DNA of 49,040 nt, taken from UBA2897 sp036733925 (GTDB lineage Bacteria; Bacillota; Negativicutes; Selenomonadales; Selenomonadaceae). The stretch's first letter is position 1; every line of letters begins with the position of its first letter. Positions 7,776-15,762 of this stretch are shown here, piece by piece. The stretch covers positions 1 to 49,040 of the forward strand of contig DAIMZO010000017.1 of the NCBI GenBank assembly GCA_036733925.1. Reading direction: 5' to 3'. The position numbers were made by a program, and so were the translations under genes. The notes beneath the pieces were generated by a model. That model searched no databases and was not told the DNA's origin. It saw only the letters and a program-made list of their open reading frames with translations.

Positions 7776-8852
7776 TTATCCGATATGAGCGAGGATGGCG
7801 TCGGTCATGGTCTGGGTGTCGGCTTTTTTCAGGCCGGCGTTTTCCTGATAGAGGTCCGGGGTGCGCCAGCCGTCATTGAGGGCGGCGTCGACGGCCTGCT
7901 CGATGGTCTGGGCGGCTTTTTCTTCGCCGAGCGAGTAGCGCAGGAGCATGGCGGCGGAGAGGATGGTCGCGCAGGGGTTGGCGATGCCTTTGCCGGCGAT
8001 GTCCGGCGCACTGCCGTGGATCGGCTCGTAGAGGCTCGTGCTCTCGCCGATGGAGGCGGACGGCATCATGCCGATGGATCCGCCGAGCACGGCGGCCTCG
8101 TCGGACAGGATATCGCCGAACAGGTTGCTCGTCACGATGACGTCGAACTGTTTCGGCGCGCAGGCGAGCTGCATCGCGCAGTTATCGACGTAGAGGTGGG
8201 AGAGCCGGATGTCCGGATAGTCCTTCGCAACTTCGGTGACGGTCCGGCGCCAGAGCCGCGAGGTCGCGAGGACGTTGGCCTTGTCGACGGAGGTGACGTG
8301 GCCCTTGCGTCCGGTGGCGGCCTTCATCGCGACGCGCGCGATGCGCGTGACCTCGGGGACGCTGTAGTTCTCGAGATCCCAGGCGCGCTCGGCGCCGTCC
8401 CTGATTTCGGACTCGCAGCGGTCGCCGAAGTAGATGCCGCCGACGAGCTCGCGGACAATCAGGATGTCCGCGCCGGTGATGATCTCGGGCTTCAGCGGGG
8501 AGTAGCCGGCGAGCATGGCGGGCACCTTGACCGGGCGCAGGTTCGCGTAGAGGCCGAGGGATTTCCGCAGGCCGAGGATGGCCTGCTCGGGGCGCTTCTT
8601 CGGCGGCAGGGCGTTCCACTGGTCGCCGCCTACCGCGCCGAACAGTACGCCGTCGGCGTTTTTCGCCGCCTCGATGGTCTCGTCCGGGAGCGGCGTGCCA
8701 TAGGCGTCGTACGCCGTGCCGCCAGCCGCTTTTTCCTCAAAGGTCAGGTCGAGTGCGTATGTGCGGCTGATTTTTTCGAGTACTTTTTTCGCGGCGTCGG
8801 TGATTTCCCTGCCGATGCCGTCACCGGGGATTACGACAATCTTCTTTCCCAT
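7776..8852 (-). CDS. leuB: 3-Isopropylmalate dehydrogenase
   Basis: NAD-dependent oxidative decarboxylase that converts 3-isopropylmalate to 2-oxoisocaproate, the third step of leucine synthesis. It has 358 residues, the usual length. The N-terminal VVIPGDGIGREI, the substrate-binding RELVGGIYFGDR, the catalytic segment TSVDKANVLATSRLWR, the metal-site region TSNLFGDILSDEAA and the NAD-binding EPIHGSAPDIAGKGIANP are all present. It is the last gene of leuA-C-D-B on the minus strand, four bases after leuD, and ends at a bidirectional terminator. Confidence 0.97.
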   Translation of the reverse strand: MGKKIVVIPGDGIGREITDAAKKVLEKISRTYALDLTFEEKAAGGTAYDAYGTPLPDETIEAAKNADGVLFGAVGGDQWNALPPKKRPEQAILGLRKSLGLYANLRPVKVPAMLAGYSPLKPEIITGADILIVRELVGGIYFGDRCESEIRDGAERAWDLENYSVPEVTRIARVAMKAATGRKGHVTSVDKANVLATSRLWRRTVTEVAKDYPDIRLSHLYVDNCAMQLACAPKQFDVIVTSNLFGDILSDEAAVLGGSIGMMPSASIGESTSLYEPIHGSAPDIAGKGIANPCATILSAAMLLRYSLGEEKAAQTIEQAVDAALNDGWRTPDLYQENAGLKKADTQTMTDAILAHIG

Positions 8853-8856
8853 GCCT

Positions 8857-9348
8857 TCACTGCTCCTTTACGTAGTTCACGAGACCGCCGGCCGCCGCGA
8901 TGTCCTGGATGAAGCCGGGCAGCGGCGGCGCGTGGAATACCTTGCCCGTCGTCTCGTCACGGATTGTGCCGGCCGCCGTGTCGATGGACAGGATATCATC
9001 CGCGTGGATCTCGCTTACTTCACTGCCGATTTCGAGCACGGGCAGGCCGACGTTGATTGCGTTGCGGTAGAAGATGCGTGCGAAACTCGCCGCGATGACG
9101 ACGGGGACGCCGGATGCCTTGATGGCGATCGGCGCGTGCTCGCGGGACGAGCCGCAGCCGAAGTTCTGTCCGCCGACGATGATGTCGCCAGCCTTCACGT
9201 TCTTCGCGAAGGTCTCGTCGATATCCACCATGCAGTGGGAGGCGAGTTCCTTCGGGTCAAAGCTGTTCAGATAGCGCGCCGGGATGATGACATCGGTGTC
9301 GATATTGTCGCCGTAGCGCCAGACTTTTCCTTTGTATTGCATCGTCAT
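8857..9348 (-). CDS. leuD: 3-Isopropylmalate dehydratase small subunit
   Basis: Small (swivel-domain) subunit of isopropylmalate isomerase, 163 residues. It pairs with LeuC to convert 2- to 3-isopropylmalate. Family segments are WRYGDNIDTDVIIPARYL at the N-terminus and FGCGSSREHAP around residues 63-73. The start ATG overlaps the leuC stop (ATGA), so the two subunits are translationally coupled, and AAGGAGG precedes the start within the end of leuC. Confidence 0.96.
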   Translation of the reverse strand: MTMQYKGKVWRYGDNIDTDVIIPARYLNSFDPKELASHCMVDIDETFAKNVKAGDIIVGGQNFGCGSSREHAPIAIKASGVPVVIAASFARIFYRNAINVGLPVLEIGSEVSEIHADDILSIDTAAGTIRDETTGKVFHAPPLPGFIQDIAAAGGLVNYVKEQ

Positions 9349-10604
9349 TTTACCTCCTTCGGGGTGGCAATCTTGCCGAGAATCGCGCTTGCGGCGGCGA
9401 CCTGCGGGCCGGCGAGGTAGACTTCGCTGTCTACGTGGCCCATGCGGCCGCGGAAATTGCGGTTCGTCGTCGATATGCAGCGCTCACCGGCGGCGAGGAT
9501 GCCCATGTAGCCGCCGAGGCATGGGCCGCAGGTCGGCGTCGACACGGCGCAGCCGGCCTCGATGAAGGTGTCGATGTAGCCGGCCTTCATCGCATCGCGG
9601 TAGACCTGCTGGCTGCCCGGGATCACGATGCAGCGGACGGACGGGTGCACGGAATGTCCCGCGAAGATTTTTGCCGCAATCGCGAGGTCCTCGAGGCGCC
9701 CGTTCGTGCAGGAACCGATGACGACCTGGTCAATCGGGATGTCGCCGAAGGTACCGATGACCTTCGTGTTGCCCGGCAGATGCGGGAACGCGACGACCGG
9801 CTTCAGCTCGGAGAGGTTGATCTCGACGGTGCGCGCGTAATGCGCGTCGTCATCGGCCGCGAACACCTCGTAGTCATCCGGTACGCGGCCCTTTTCGTAG
9901 GCTCGGGTCTGCTCGTCGACCGGGAAGATGCCGTTTTTCGCGCCGGCCTCGATGGCCATGTTCGCAATTGTGAAGCGGTCGGTCATATCGAGCGCGGCGA
10001 CGCCGGGCCCTTGGAACTCGAGCGACTGGTAGAGCGCACCGTCGACGCCGATTCTACCGATCAGCGTCAGCATGACGTCCTTGCCTGTGATGTCATCCGG
10101 CTTCTCCCCCGTCAGGTAGACGCGGATGGCGTCCGGTACCTTGAACCAGGCCTTGCCCGTTGCCATCGCGACGCCGAGGTCGGTGGAGCCGACACCGGTC
10201 GCGAAGCCGCCGAGCGCACCGTAGGTGCAGGTGTGGGAGTCGGCGCCGATGGTCAGCATGCCCGGCGCGACGATGCCCTGTTCCGGCAGCAGCACATGCT
10301 CGATGCCGACGCGGCCGACTTCATAATAGTACTTGATCTGGTTCTCGCGGGCGAAATCGCGGACGATCTTCGCGAGGCCGGCGGATTTGATGTCCTTGTT
10401 CGGCGTGAAATGGTCGGGGATCAGGGCAATCTTCTCGCGGTCAAAGACCGGCTTGCCGATTTTCTTGAAAACGGCGATGGCCGGCGGTGCTGTGATGTCG
10501 TTCGCGAGTACCCGGTCGAGCGAACAGGTGATGAGGTCGCCCGCCTTCACGGCCGGGACTCCGGCGTGCCTTGCGAGAATCTTCTGCGTCATGGTCATGC
10601 CCAT
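9345..10604 (-). CDS. leuC: 3-Isopropylmalate dehydratase large subunit
   Basis: Aconitase-family large subunit of 419 residues, the shorter HacA/LeuC2-type length. The [4Fe-4S] ligands are C299 in IGSCTNGR and C359 and C362 in TPTCGPCLGG. GADSHTCTYGALG at 120-132 is another family signature. The start MGMTM follows AGGAGGAATAAGCT. It lies second in the leucine operon, 31 bases after leuA, and acts with LeuD in the cytosol. Confidence 0.96.
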   Translation of the reverse strand: MGMTMTQKILARHAGVPAVKAGDLITCSLDRVLANDITAPPAIAVFKKIGKPVFDREKIALIPDHFTPNKDIKSAGLAKIVRDFARENQIKYYYEVGRVGIEHVLLPEQGIVAPGMLTIGADSHTCTYGALGGFATGVGSTDLGVAMATGKAWFKVPDAIRVYLTGEKPDDITGKDVMLTLIGRIGVDGALYQSLEFQGPGVAALDMTDRFTIANMAIEAGAKNGIFPVDEQTRAYEKGRVPDDYEVFAADDDAHYARTVEINLSELKPVVAFPHLPGNTKVIGTFGDIPIDQVVIGSCTNGRLEDLAIAAKIFAGHSVHPSVRCIVIPGSQQVYRDAMKAGYIDTFIEAGCAVSTPTCGPCLGGYMGILAAGERCISTTNRNFRGRMGHVDSEVYLAGPQVAAASAILGKIATPKEVK

Positions 10605-10635
10605 AGCTTATTCCTCCTAAATCGATGCGTGCGGA

Positions 10636-12315
10636 TCAGCGGATTTTCTTGTCGATGCCTTTCATGCGGTTGATGGCGGTGAAGAACGCGCGGATCGAGG
10701 CGGTCATCGTATCGGTGTCGATGCCGGCGCCCCAGGTCGTATTCCCGTCCTTGTCCGTCAGGCCGAAATAGGCGATGCCGCGGGAGCCTGAGTCGCGGTC
10801 GAGGTCATGCTCGCTGTAGACGAGGTTCGTGATTTCGATGCCGTAGGCCTCGCAGACGGCGTTGCTGATGGCGTTGAGCTGGCCGTTGCCCTTTGCGTCG
10901 ATGGCCTCCTCCTTGCCGTTCGCCTTGACGATGACCTTGCCCGTCCAGGTGTCACCGTCACGTTTCAGCTGCGCGTCGACGAACGCGAGCGGGGTCTCGA
11001 TGTTCAGGTAGTTCTTGCAGAACGCGTCGTAGATCTCAGCCGGCTTCAGCTCCTGATGCTTGTGGTCGGAGATGCCTTTGACGAAGTAGCTGAAGTTCTC
11101 GCGCATCTTCTTCGGCATATCGATGCCGTAGTTCTGCTCGATGATGAAGCCGACGCCGCCCTTGCCGGACTGGCTGTTGATGCGGATGACGTCCGCGTCG
11201 TAGGTGCGCCCGACGTCCTTCGGGTTGATGTAGAGGTACGGGCAGTTCCAGATCTTCTGCTGATGTTCTTTGCGGTACTTCATGCCCTTGACGATGGCGT
11301 CCTGATGGGAGCCGGAGAATGCGGCGAAGACGAGCTGTCCGGCGTATGGCTGGCGCGGATGCACCTTCATGCGCGTGACGCTCTCGTAGACGTCGACGAG
11401 GTGCGGCATGTTCGAGAAGTCGAGCTGCGGGTCGACGCCGAGCGCGTACATGTTCATGCCAATCGTCACGATATCCGCGTTGCCCGTGCGCTCGCCGTTG
11501 CCGAACAGCGTGCCCTCGACGCGGTCCGCACCGGCGAGCATCGCCATCTCGGAGTCGGCGACGCCGGTGCCGCGGTCATTGTGCGGGTGCACGGAGAGCA
11601 CGACGCTGTCGCGGTATTTGAGGTTCTGTGACATATAGGCGATCTGCGCGCCGTAGACATGCGGCATGGACATCTGGACGGTGGACGGCAGGTTGATGAT
11701 CGCCTTGCGGTTCGGCGTCGGCTTCCATACATCGAGCACGGCGTTGCAGACCTCGAGCGCGTACTCAGGCTCCGTCCCCGTAAAGCTTTCCGGCGAGTAC
11801 TCGAAGCGGTACTTCTCGCCGGCCTCATCGGTGAGTTCCTGCAGGAGCTTTGCGCCATCGACGGCCATCTGCTTGATTTGTTCCTTCGACTTGCGGAATA
11901 CCTGCTCGCGCTGGGCGACGGAGGTGGAGTTGTAGACGTGGACGATGGCGTTCTTGACGCCCTTCAGGGCCTCGAATGTCTTGCGGATGATGTGCTCGCG
12001 CGCCTGCGTCAGCACCTGCACGGTCACGTCGTCCGGGATCATATCGTGGTCGACGAGGTAGCGCAGGAATTCGAACTCCGTCTCGGATGCGGCCGGGAAG
12101 CCGACCTCGATTTCCTTGAAGCCGATGTCGACGAGCGTCTGATAGAACCGTACCTTCTCCTCAAGGCTCATCGGGATGATCAGGGCCTGGTTGCCGTCGC
12201 GCAGGTCGACGCTGCACCAGACCGGCGCGTGATCCGGGTATTCCTTCTTCGTCCACGACATATCGACGACGGGCGGCATAAAATAACCTTTCTGATAATG
12301 TTCGACGTTCTTCAT
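10636..12315 (-). CDS. leuA: 2-Isopropylmalate synthase (long type)
   Basis: Condenses acetyl-CoA with 2-oxoisovalerate, the committed step of leucine synthesis. The 559-residue product is the longer LeuA2 form. The N-terminal TIM barrel has VDLRDGNQALI (metal-binding region) and VHPHNDRGTGVADSE; the C-terminal domain from about residue 420, with NGQLNAISNAVCEAYGIEI and RGIAYFGL, is the allosteric leucine-binding domain. I chose the ATG at 12315, ten bases behind AGGAG, because a GTG nine bases upstream sits directly on that site. A T-box leader with a leucine-type specifier precedes it. Confidence 0.96.
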   Translation of the reverse strand: MKNVEHYQKGYFMPPVVDMSWTKKEYPDHAPVWCSVDLRDGNQALIIPMSLEEKVRFYQTLVDIGFKEIEVGFPAASETEFEFLRYLVDHDMIPDDVTVQVLTQAREHIIRKTFEALKGVKNAIVHVYNSTSVAQREQVFRKSKEQIKQMAVDGAKLLQELTDEAGEKYRFEYSPESFTGTEPEYALEVCNAVLDVWKPTPNRKAIINLPSTVQMSMPHVYGAQIAYMSQNLKYRDSVVLSVHPHNDRGTGVADSEMAMLAGADRVEGTLFGNGERTGNADIVTIGMNMYALGVDPQLDFSNMPHLVDVYESVTRMKVHPRQPYAGQLVFAAFSGSHQDAIVKGMKYRKEHQQKIWNCPYLYINPKDVGRTYDADVIRINSQSGKGGVGFIIEQNYGIDMPKKMRENFSYFVKGISDHKHQELKPAEIYDAFCKNYLNIETPLAFVDAQLKRDGDTWTGKVIVKANGKEEAIDAKGNGQLNAISNAVCEAYGIEITNLVYSEHDLDRDSGSRGIAYFGLTDKDGNTTWGAGIDTDTMTASIRAFFTAINRMKGIDKKIR

Positions 12316-12344
12316 GATTTCCACACTCCTGTTCCTTCCACAAA

Positions 12345-12645
12345 AAAAGCTTCCGTCCCCAGTTCTCTAGAGACGGAAGTTTCCTTTCGCGTTACCACTC
12401 TGCTTCCTGTCCCAATGGGGCAGGCACTCTGCCGGTGCGTGGCTCTCGCCAGACACCGCCCTGTTCGATAACGGTCAGGTACCGGCGCCGCCTAATGACT
12501 CTTGCGTTCAGCGGGCTGCTCCAAGAGGAGACAGGATATCCGGCCGCTTGCTGCCTCGCACCTTCCGGCAGCTCTCTGCTTGCGGCTGGGTGGATACCCT
12601 GGATTCTTTTCCTTGCATTTGGATTTTGTATACTTGATTGAATGA
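12345..12645 (-). promoter_or_regulatory. T-box riboswitch leader of leuACDB
   Basis: The minus strand at about 12403-12387 reads GCAGAGTGGTAACGCGA, the T-box sequence. Upstream are the canonical stem I features: AGAGAG, a CTGCC/GCAG helix and GGTGCGAG. The lower stem pairs CAGGGTATCC with GGATATCCTG. Beside it is TCTCCTCTT, which contains two CTC triplets (12530-12528 and 12527-12525), so the specifier is probably the leucine codon CTC. Uncharged tRNA-Leu should prevent termination and turn on the operon. Confidence 0.9.
12349..12380 (-). terminator. Intrinsic terminator of the leuA T-box leader
   Basis: On the minus strand CTTCCGTC and GACGGAAG form the stem and a run of seven Ts follows, just ahead of leuA. 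It competes with the T-box antiterminator. Confidence 0.88.
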
Positions 12646-12654
12646 TTGTATCTG

Positions 12655-12683
12655 ATATTATCACAGAATATTACATAATGCAA
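12655..12683 (-). promoter_or_regulatory. Promoter of the leucine operon
   Basis: Minus-strand TTGCAT (12683-12678), a 17-base spacer and TAATAT (12660-12655) lie directly upstream of the T-box leader, in an AT-rich stretch after the efflux gene. Confidence 0.7.
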
Positions 12684-12712
12684 GTGGTATTTTTTATTTT
12701 AATCCAAAAATG

Positions 12713-13909
12713 TTAAATCTGATTTTTCGATAAACTTTTTTGTGAACAGATGTGCGGGAAATAGAATAGAATCAGGATCAGCAGGGAAAGCAGGACGAGC
12801 GCCGCTCCCGCGAATCCGATGCACGGCAGGAGGCCTGCTGCGCTGACGCGTCCGCCAATCCAGGAGCCGCTGCCGATGCCGAGGTTGAAGATGCCGGAGA
12901 AGATCGAGGTGATGATCGTCGTGGCTCCGGCAGGGGAGAGCCGCATGAATTCGGCCTGCAGCGCGACGTTGAAGAGCGTCGCCGTGATGCCCATGAGCAC
13001 GCAGGCGGCGAGGATGAGTGTGGCTGCCTGCGCGTCGAAATACCAGGTCGAGAGCGCAGCCAGCATGGCGATGAGGCTGCCGGCGAGCACGCCCTTGCGG
13101 TGCCGGCCGTAGAGATGGGAGAACAGGACGCTGCCGAACAGGCCGCAGCAGCCGTAGAAGATCAGCGTATAGGTGATGCCGTCTGCGGAGAAGTGTGCGG
13201 CATTCTTCAGGAACGGCTCGATATAGCTGTAGGTTGTGTAGTAGCCGGAAGCGAACAGAACCGTGATGACGTAGCCGAGGAAGATCGGGGGCTGGCGGAC
13301 GAGACGCGGAAGCTCGCGCACGGACAGCGAAGCCGACGGGCCGAGCTTCGGCAGCGCGAAGGCGAGATACAGGCAGAGCACCGCCGCGATGCCCGCGATC
13401 AGCAGGAAGGTCATGCGCCATCCGGCTGCGAGGCCGATGACGCGTCCCAGCGGCAGGCCGAGGATCATCGCAACCGAGGAACCGGAGGCGATGATCCCGA
13501 GTGCGAACGGCTGATGGGTGCGCGTGACGAGCTTCATGCCGATCGGCGCGACGATGGACCAGAAGATGGAATGCGCGCAGGCGACGACGATGCGTGCGCC
13601 CATCAGCATCGGGAAACTCGTCGCAATGCCGGCGAGGAACTGCCCCGTGGCAAAGACGCCAATCGTCATGAGCAGCAGGCGCTTCAGCTCCATGCGGCTT
13701 GCGAGCAGCATGAGCGGCAGCGACAGCAGGGCGACCATCCAGGCGTAGACCGAGATCATGATGCCGGTTTCCGACGGCGTCATCGAGAACGACTGCGAGA
13801 TGTCGATAAGCAGGGCAATCGGCATGAATTCCGACGTGTTGAAGACGAACGTCGAGATCGTCAGCCCAATCAGGGCGATGAAATATTTGGCAGGAATAGC
13901 TGGTAACAT
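12713..13909 (-). CDS. SotB/YdeA-type MFS efflux transporter
   Basis: A 398-residue DHA1-type major facilitator with about 12 membrane segments. It closely follows the sugar efflux proteins SotB (YdeA): FNTSEFMPIALLIDI near the N-terminus, SVYAWMVALLSLPLMLL, ARIVVACAHSIFWSI, GLPLGRVIGLAAGWRMTF, YTTYSYIEPFL and IFSGIFNLGIGSGSWIGG. The ATG at 13909 follows AGAAAGAGG; the longer upstream extension has no family match. It probably exports sugars or related solutes by proton antiport. It is divergent from the NlpC/P60 gene and ends 30 bases ahead of the leu promoter. Confidence 0.88.
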   Translation of the reverse strand: MLPAIPAKYFIALIGLTISTFVFNTSEFMPIALLIDISQSFSMTPSETGIMISVYAWMVALLSLPLMLLASRMELKRLLLMTIGVFATGQFLAGIATSFPMLMGARIVVACAHSIFWSIVAPIGMKLVTRTHQPFALGIIASGSSVAMILGLPLGRVIGLAAGWRMTFLLIAGIAAVLCLYLAFALPKLGPSASLSVRELPRLVRQPPIFLGYVITVLFASGYYTTYSYIEPFLKNAAHFSADGITYTLIFYGCCGLFGSVLFSHLYGRHRKGVLAGSLIAMLAALSTWYFDAQAATLILAACVLMGITATLFNVALQAEFMRLSPAGATTIITSIFSGIFNLGIGSGSWIGGRVSAAGLLPCIGFAGAALVLLSLLILILFYFPHICSQKSLSKNQI

Positions 13910-14022
13910 CGTGAACCTCTTTCTATTTTCAGATTGCGTGCTTATCATAGCCACTGGGGGCGGAAATGTCAATGCCATCTGGCGCATTCTCGCGCTGGAA
14001 AAATTTTTATGAGGTGGAGCAT

Positions 14023-15351
14023 TTGTTATCGATAGGACGGAAAAAGGCCATCTTGTTTCTGGGAGCAAGCCTGCTGCTCGCATTATGCGGCGGAGCGCCG
14101 GCCGCGCAGGCGGAAATCGCGCGCACGGGGGCGGTCACGGAGACTGCGTATTGGCAGGCAAAGCAGGAAGATGGCGATGCCGTGCGGCTGACGCCGGCGG
14201 AGATTGAGGCGCTGAACGCCAGAATGAGGAAAAGCGAGCCGACGCTCCGGGCAATGGCGGACGAGCCCGCGGAGCAGGACGGCGAGGCGGTGAAGAGCAG
14301 CATCTGGGCCTCGACGCAGGAATGCTGGCCGCAGGATGCCATGCCGTCCGCCTATACCGCGGACGGCGCGCTGACGTGGGAGAAATGGAACGCGATGCTG
14401 ACGAATCGGAATATCGCGAATGTGCCGGCGAAGGCAGAGCTCCGCTATGCCGTGACGACACGGCGCGGGAATATGCGCCTGCTGCCGAGCCATCAGGGGC
14501 TGTACGACGGGATCGGTGAGCTTGCCACGCATTACGACAATCTGCAGGCGACGGCGGTCGACCCCGCCGAGGCGGTTGCCGTATGGCATGTGAGCATGGA
14601 CGGCGCGTTCGCGTTCGTCGAGACGCGGAACTATCGGGGCTGGCTCCCTCTTGCGGATCTCGCGTTCACGAATCGGGAGACCTGGCTGCAGTTCGCGCGC
14701 CCAGCGGATTTCTTCGTCGTGACGAAGGACAAGATCCGTCTGCAGGCGGAAGGGACGCAGCAGGTCTACCAGATGGGTGCGAAGATTCCGGCCCAGGTGG
14801 AGAACGGGGCGGAGACGCTCTTGCTGCCCGTGCGGCAGGCGGATGGGCAGCTCGCCATCGTACGCGGGGGCGCGGATATCGGAGGCCTGCACCACGGCTT
14901 CCTGCCGTTCACGGACAATCAGGTCTTCAAGCAGGCGTTCTCGTTCCTCGGTGACGTCTACGGTTGGGGCGGGCAGGATGAGAGCGTCGACTGCTCGAGC
15001 TTCGCCGGCGATGTCTACCGCAGCATGGGCATCGAGATCCCGCGCGATGCCGATCGGCAGGAGGCCGCGCTTGTGCACAACCTGCCGCTCGGGGGATTTT
15101 CCACGGCGGACCGCTACGCGGACGTGAGGACGGCAAGGCCCGGCGCGCTGCTCTTCAAGCCTGGCCATGTCATGCTGTATCTCGGCACGGACGAGGCAGG
15201 GACGCCGCTCGTCATCCACTGCGCGAGCAGCTATTACGAGGGCGGGGTCAAGCACTACGTGCGCCGCGTGCTCGTCTCGGACCTGACCTACTGCAACGGC
15301 GCCGGCACGGAGACCATCGATGCGCTGACGAGCATCGGGCAGGTACAGTAA
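14023..15351 (+). CDS. SH3-domain NlpC/P60 cell-wall hydrolase
   Basis: An exported peptidoglycan endopeptidase of 442 residues. A signal peptide (KKAILFLGASLLLALCGG, then APAAQA) covers about the first 29 residues. The middle (about 50-310) resembles the NLPC_P60 stabilising domain plus SH3b-type modules. The C-terminal NlpC/P60 domain has the catalytic cysteine in VDCSSFAGDVYR and the histidine in PGHVMLYLG, with a further VIHCASS. I chose TTG at 14023, behind GAGGTGG, because it gives a clean signal peptide; the ATG further upstream does not. It likely cleaves stem peptides during wall growth or recycling. It is a single gene, ending at a bidirectional terminator. Confidence 0.88.
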   Translation: MLSIGRKKAILFLGASLLLALCGGAPAAQAEIARTGAVTETAYWQAKQEDGDAVRLTPAEIEALNARMRKSEPTLRAMADEPAEQDGEAVKSSIWASTQECWPQDAMPSAYTADGALTWEKWNAMLTNRNIANVPAKAELRYAVTTRRGNMRLLPSHQGLYDGIGELATHYDNLQATAVDPAEAVAVWHVSMDGAFAFVETRNYRGWLPLADLAFTNRETWLQFARPADFFVVTKDKIRLQAEGTQQVYQMGAKIPAQVENGAETLLLPVRQADGQLAIVRGGADIGGLHHGFLPFTDNQVFKQAFSFLGDVYGWGGQDESVDCSSFAGDVYRSMGIEIPRDADRQEAALVHNLPLGGFSTADRYADVRTARPGALLFKPGHVMLYLGTDEAGTPLVIHCASSYYEGGVKHYVRRVLVSDLTYCNGAGTETIDALTSIGQVQ

Positions 15352-15365
15352 AAGGACATAGAAAA

Positions 15366-15404
15366 AGGAGAGACAATCCGTACGGAAAGCCTCTCCTCTT
15401 TTTT
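15366..15404. terminator. Bidirectional terminator between NlpC/P60 gene and rpmF
   Basis: AGGAGAG (15366-15372) pairs with CTCTCCT (15391-15397) around an inner TCCGTACGGA palindrome. AAAAA lies on the left and CTTTTTT on the right. Confidence 0.8.
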
Positions 15405-15409
15405 CACTT

Positions 15410-15589
15410 TTATTCCGCGGCCTTGATGACCTCTCGGCCATCGTAGTAACCGCACTCCATGCAAACGTGATGCGGGAGTTTCGGCTCATGGCACTGCGGG
15501 CACTCAACGTATCCCGGTGCCGTCAGCTTCCAGTTCGCGCGGCGCTTGTCGCGGCGCGCCTTGGACATCTTGCGCTTTGGTACTGCCAA
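15410..15589 (-). CDS. rpmF: 50S ribosomal protein L32
   Basis: Ribosomal protein bL32, 59 residues. The translation begins MAVPKRKMSKARRDKRR and contains the zinc-ribbon cysteines C30, C33, C43 and C46 (CPQC and CMEC). The start is a TTG at 15589 behind GGAGG with a 9-base gap; no ATG is available in frame at the right place. The usual upstream partner yceD (DUF177) is absent here; the upstream minus-strand gene is the FakA-like protein. A 9-bp inverted repeat lies in the leader. Confidence 0.95.
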   Translation of the reverse strand: MAVPKRKMSKARRDKRRANWKLTAPGYVECPQCHEPKLPHHVCMECGYYDGREVIKAAE

Positions 15590-15621
15590 TGAAATTCACC
15601 TCCGAAAACTTCTTATGTGGT

Positions 15622-15660
15622 GAAATCCATATCGAGTTGGGTTGATGCTGAATGGATTTC
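15622..15660 (-). repeat. Inverted repeat in the rpmF leader
   Basis: GAAATCCAT (15622-15630) and ATGGATTTC (15652-15660) are perfect 9-base inverted arms around a 21-base loop, 33 bases upstream of the rpmF start. It could be a leader hairpin involved in autoregulation, or a terminator without a T-run for the upstream gene. The function is unknown. Confidence 0.5.
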
Positions 15661-15762
15661 TTTCACTTTGACACATAAAATAATCATACACGTTTCGGAG
15701 AGAAAAAGCAAGAAGTTTTTTGATGAAAACGCCGGTTTCTTGCGTTCCGGCGTCTTGGCCTG

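Noticed and set aside
14083..15507. A 474-codon minus-strand frame opposite the NlpC/P60 gene
   Set aside because: The plus-strand gene has a signal peptide and catalytic motifs; the antisense frame has only biased composition.
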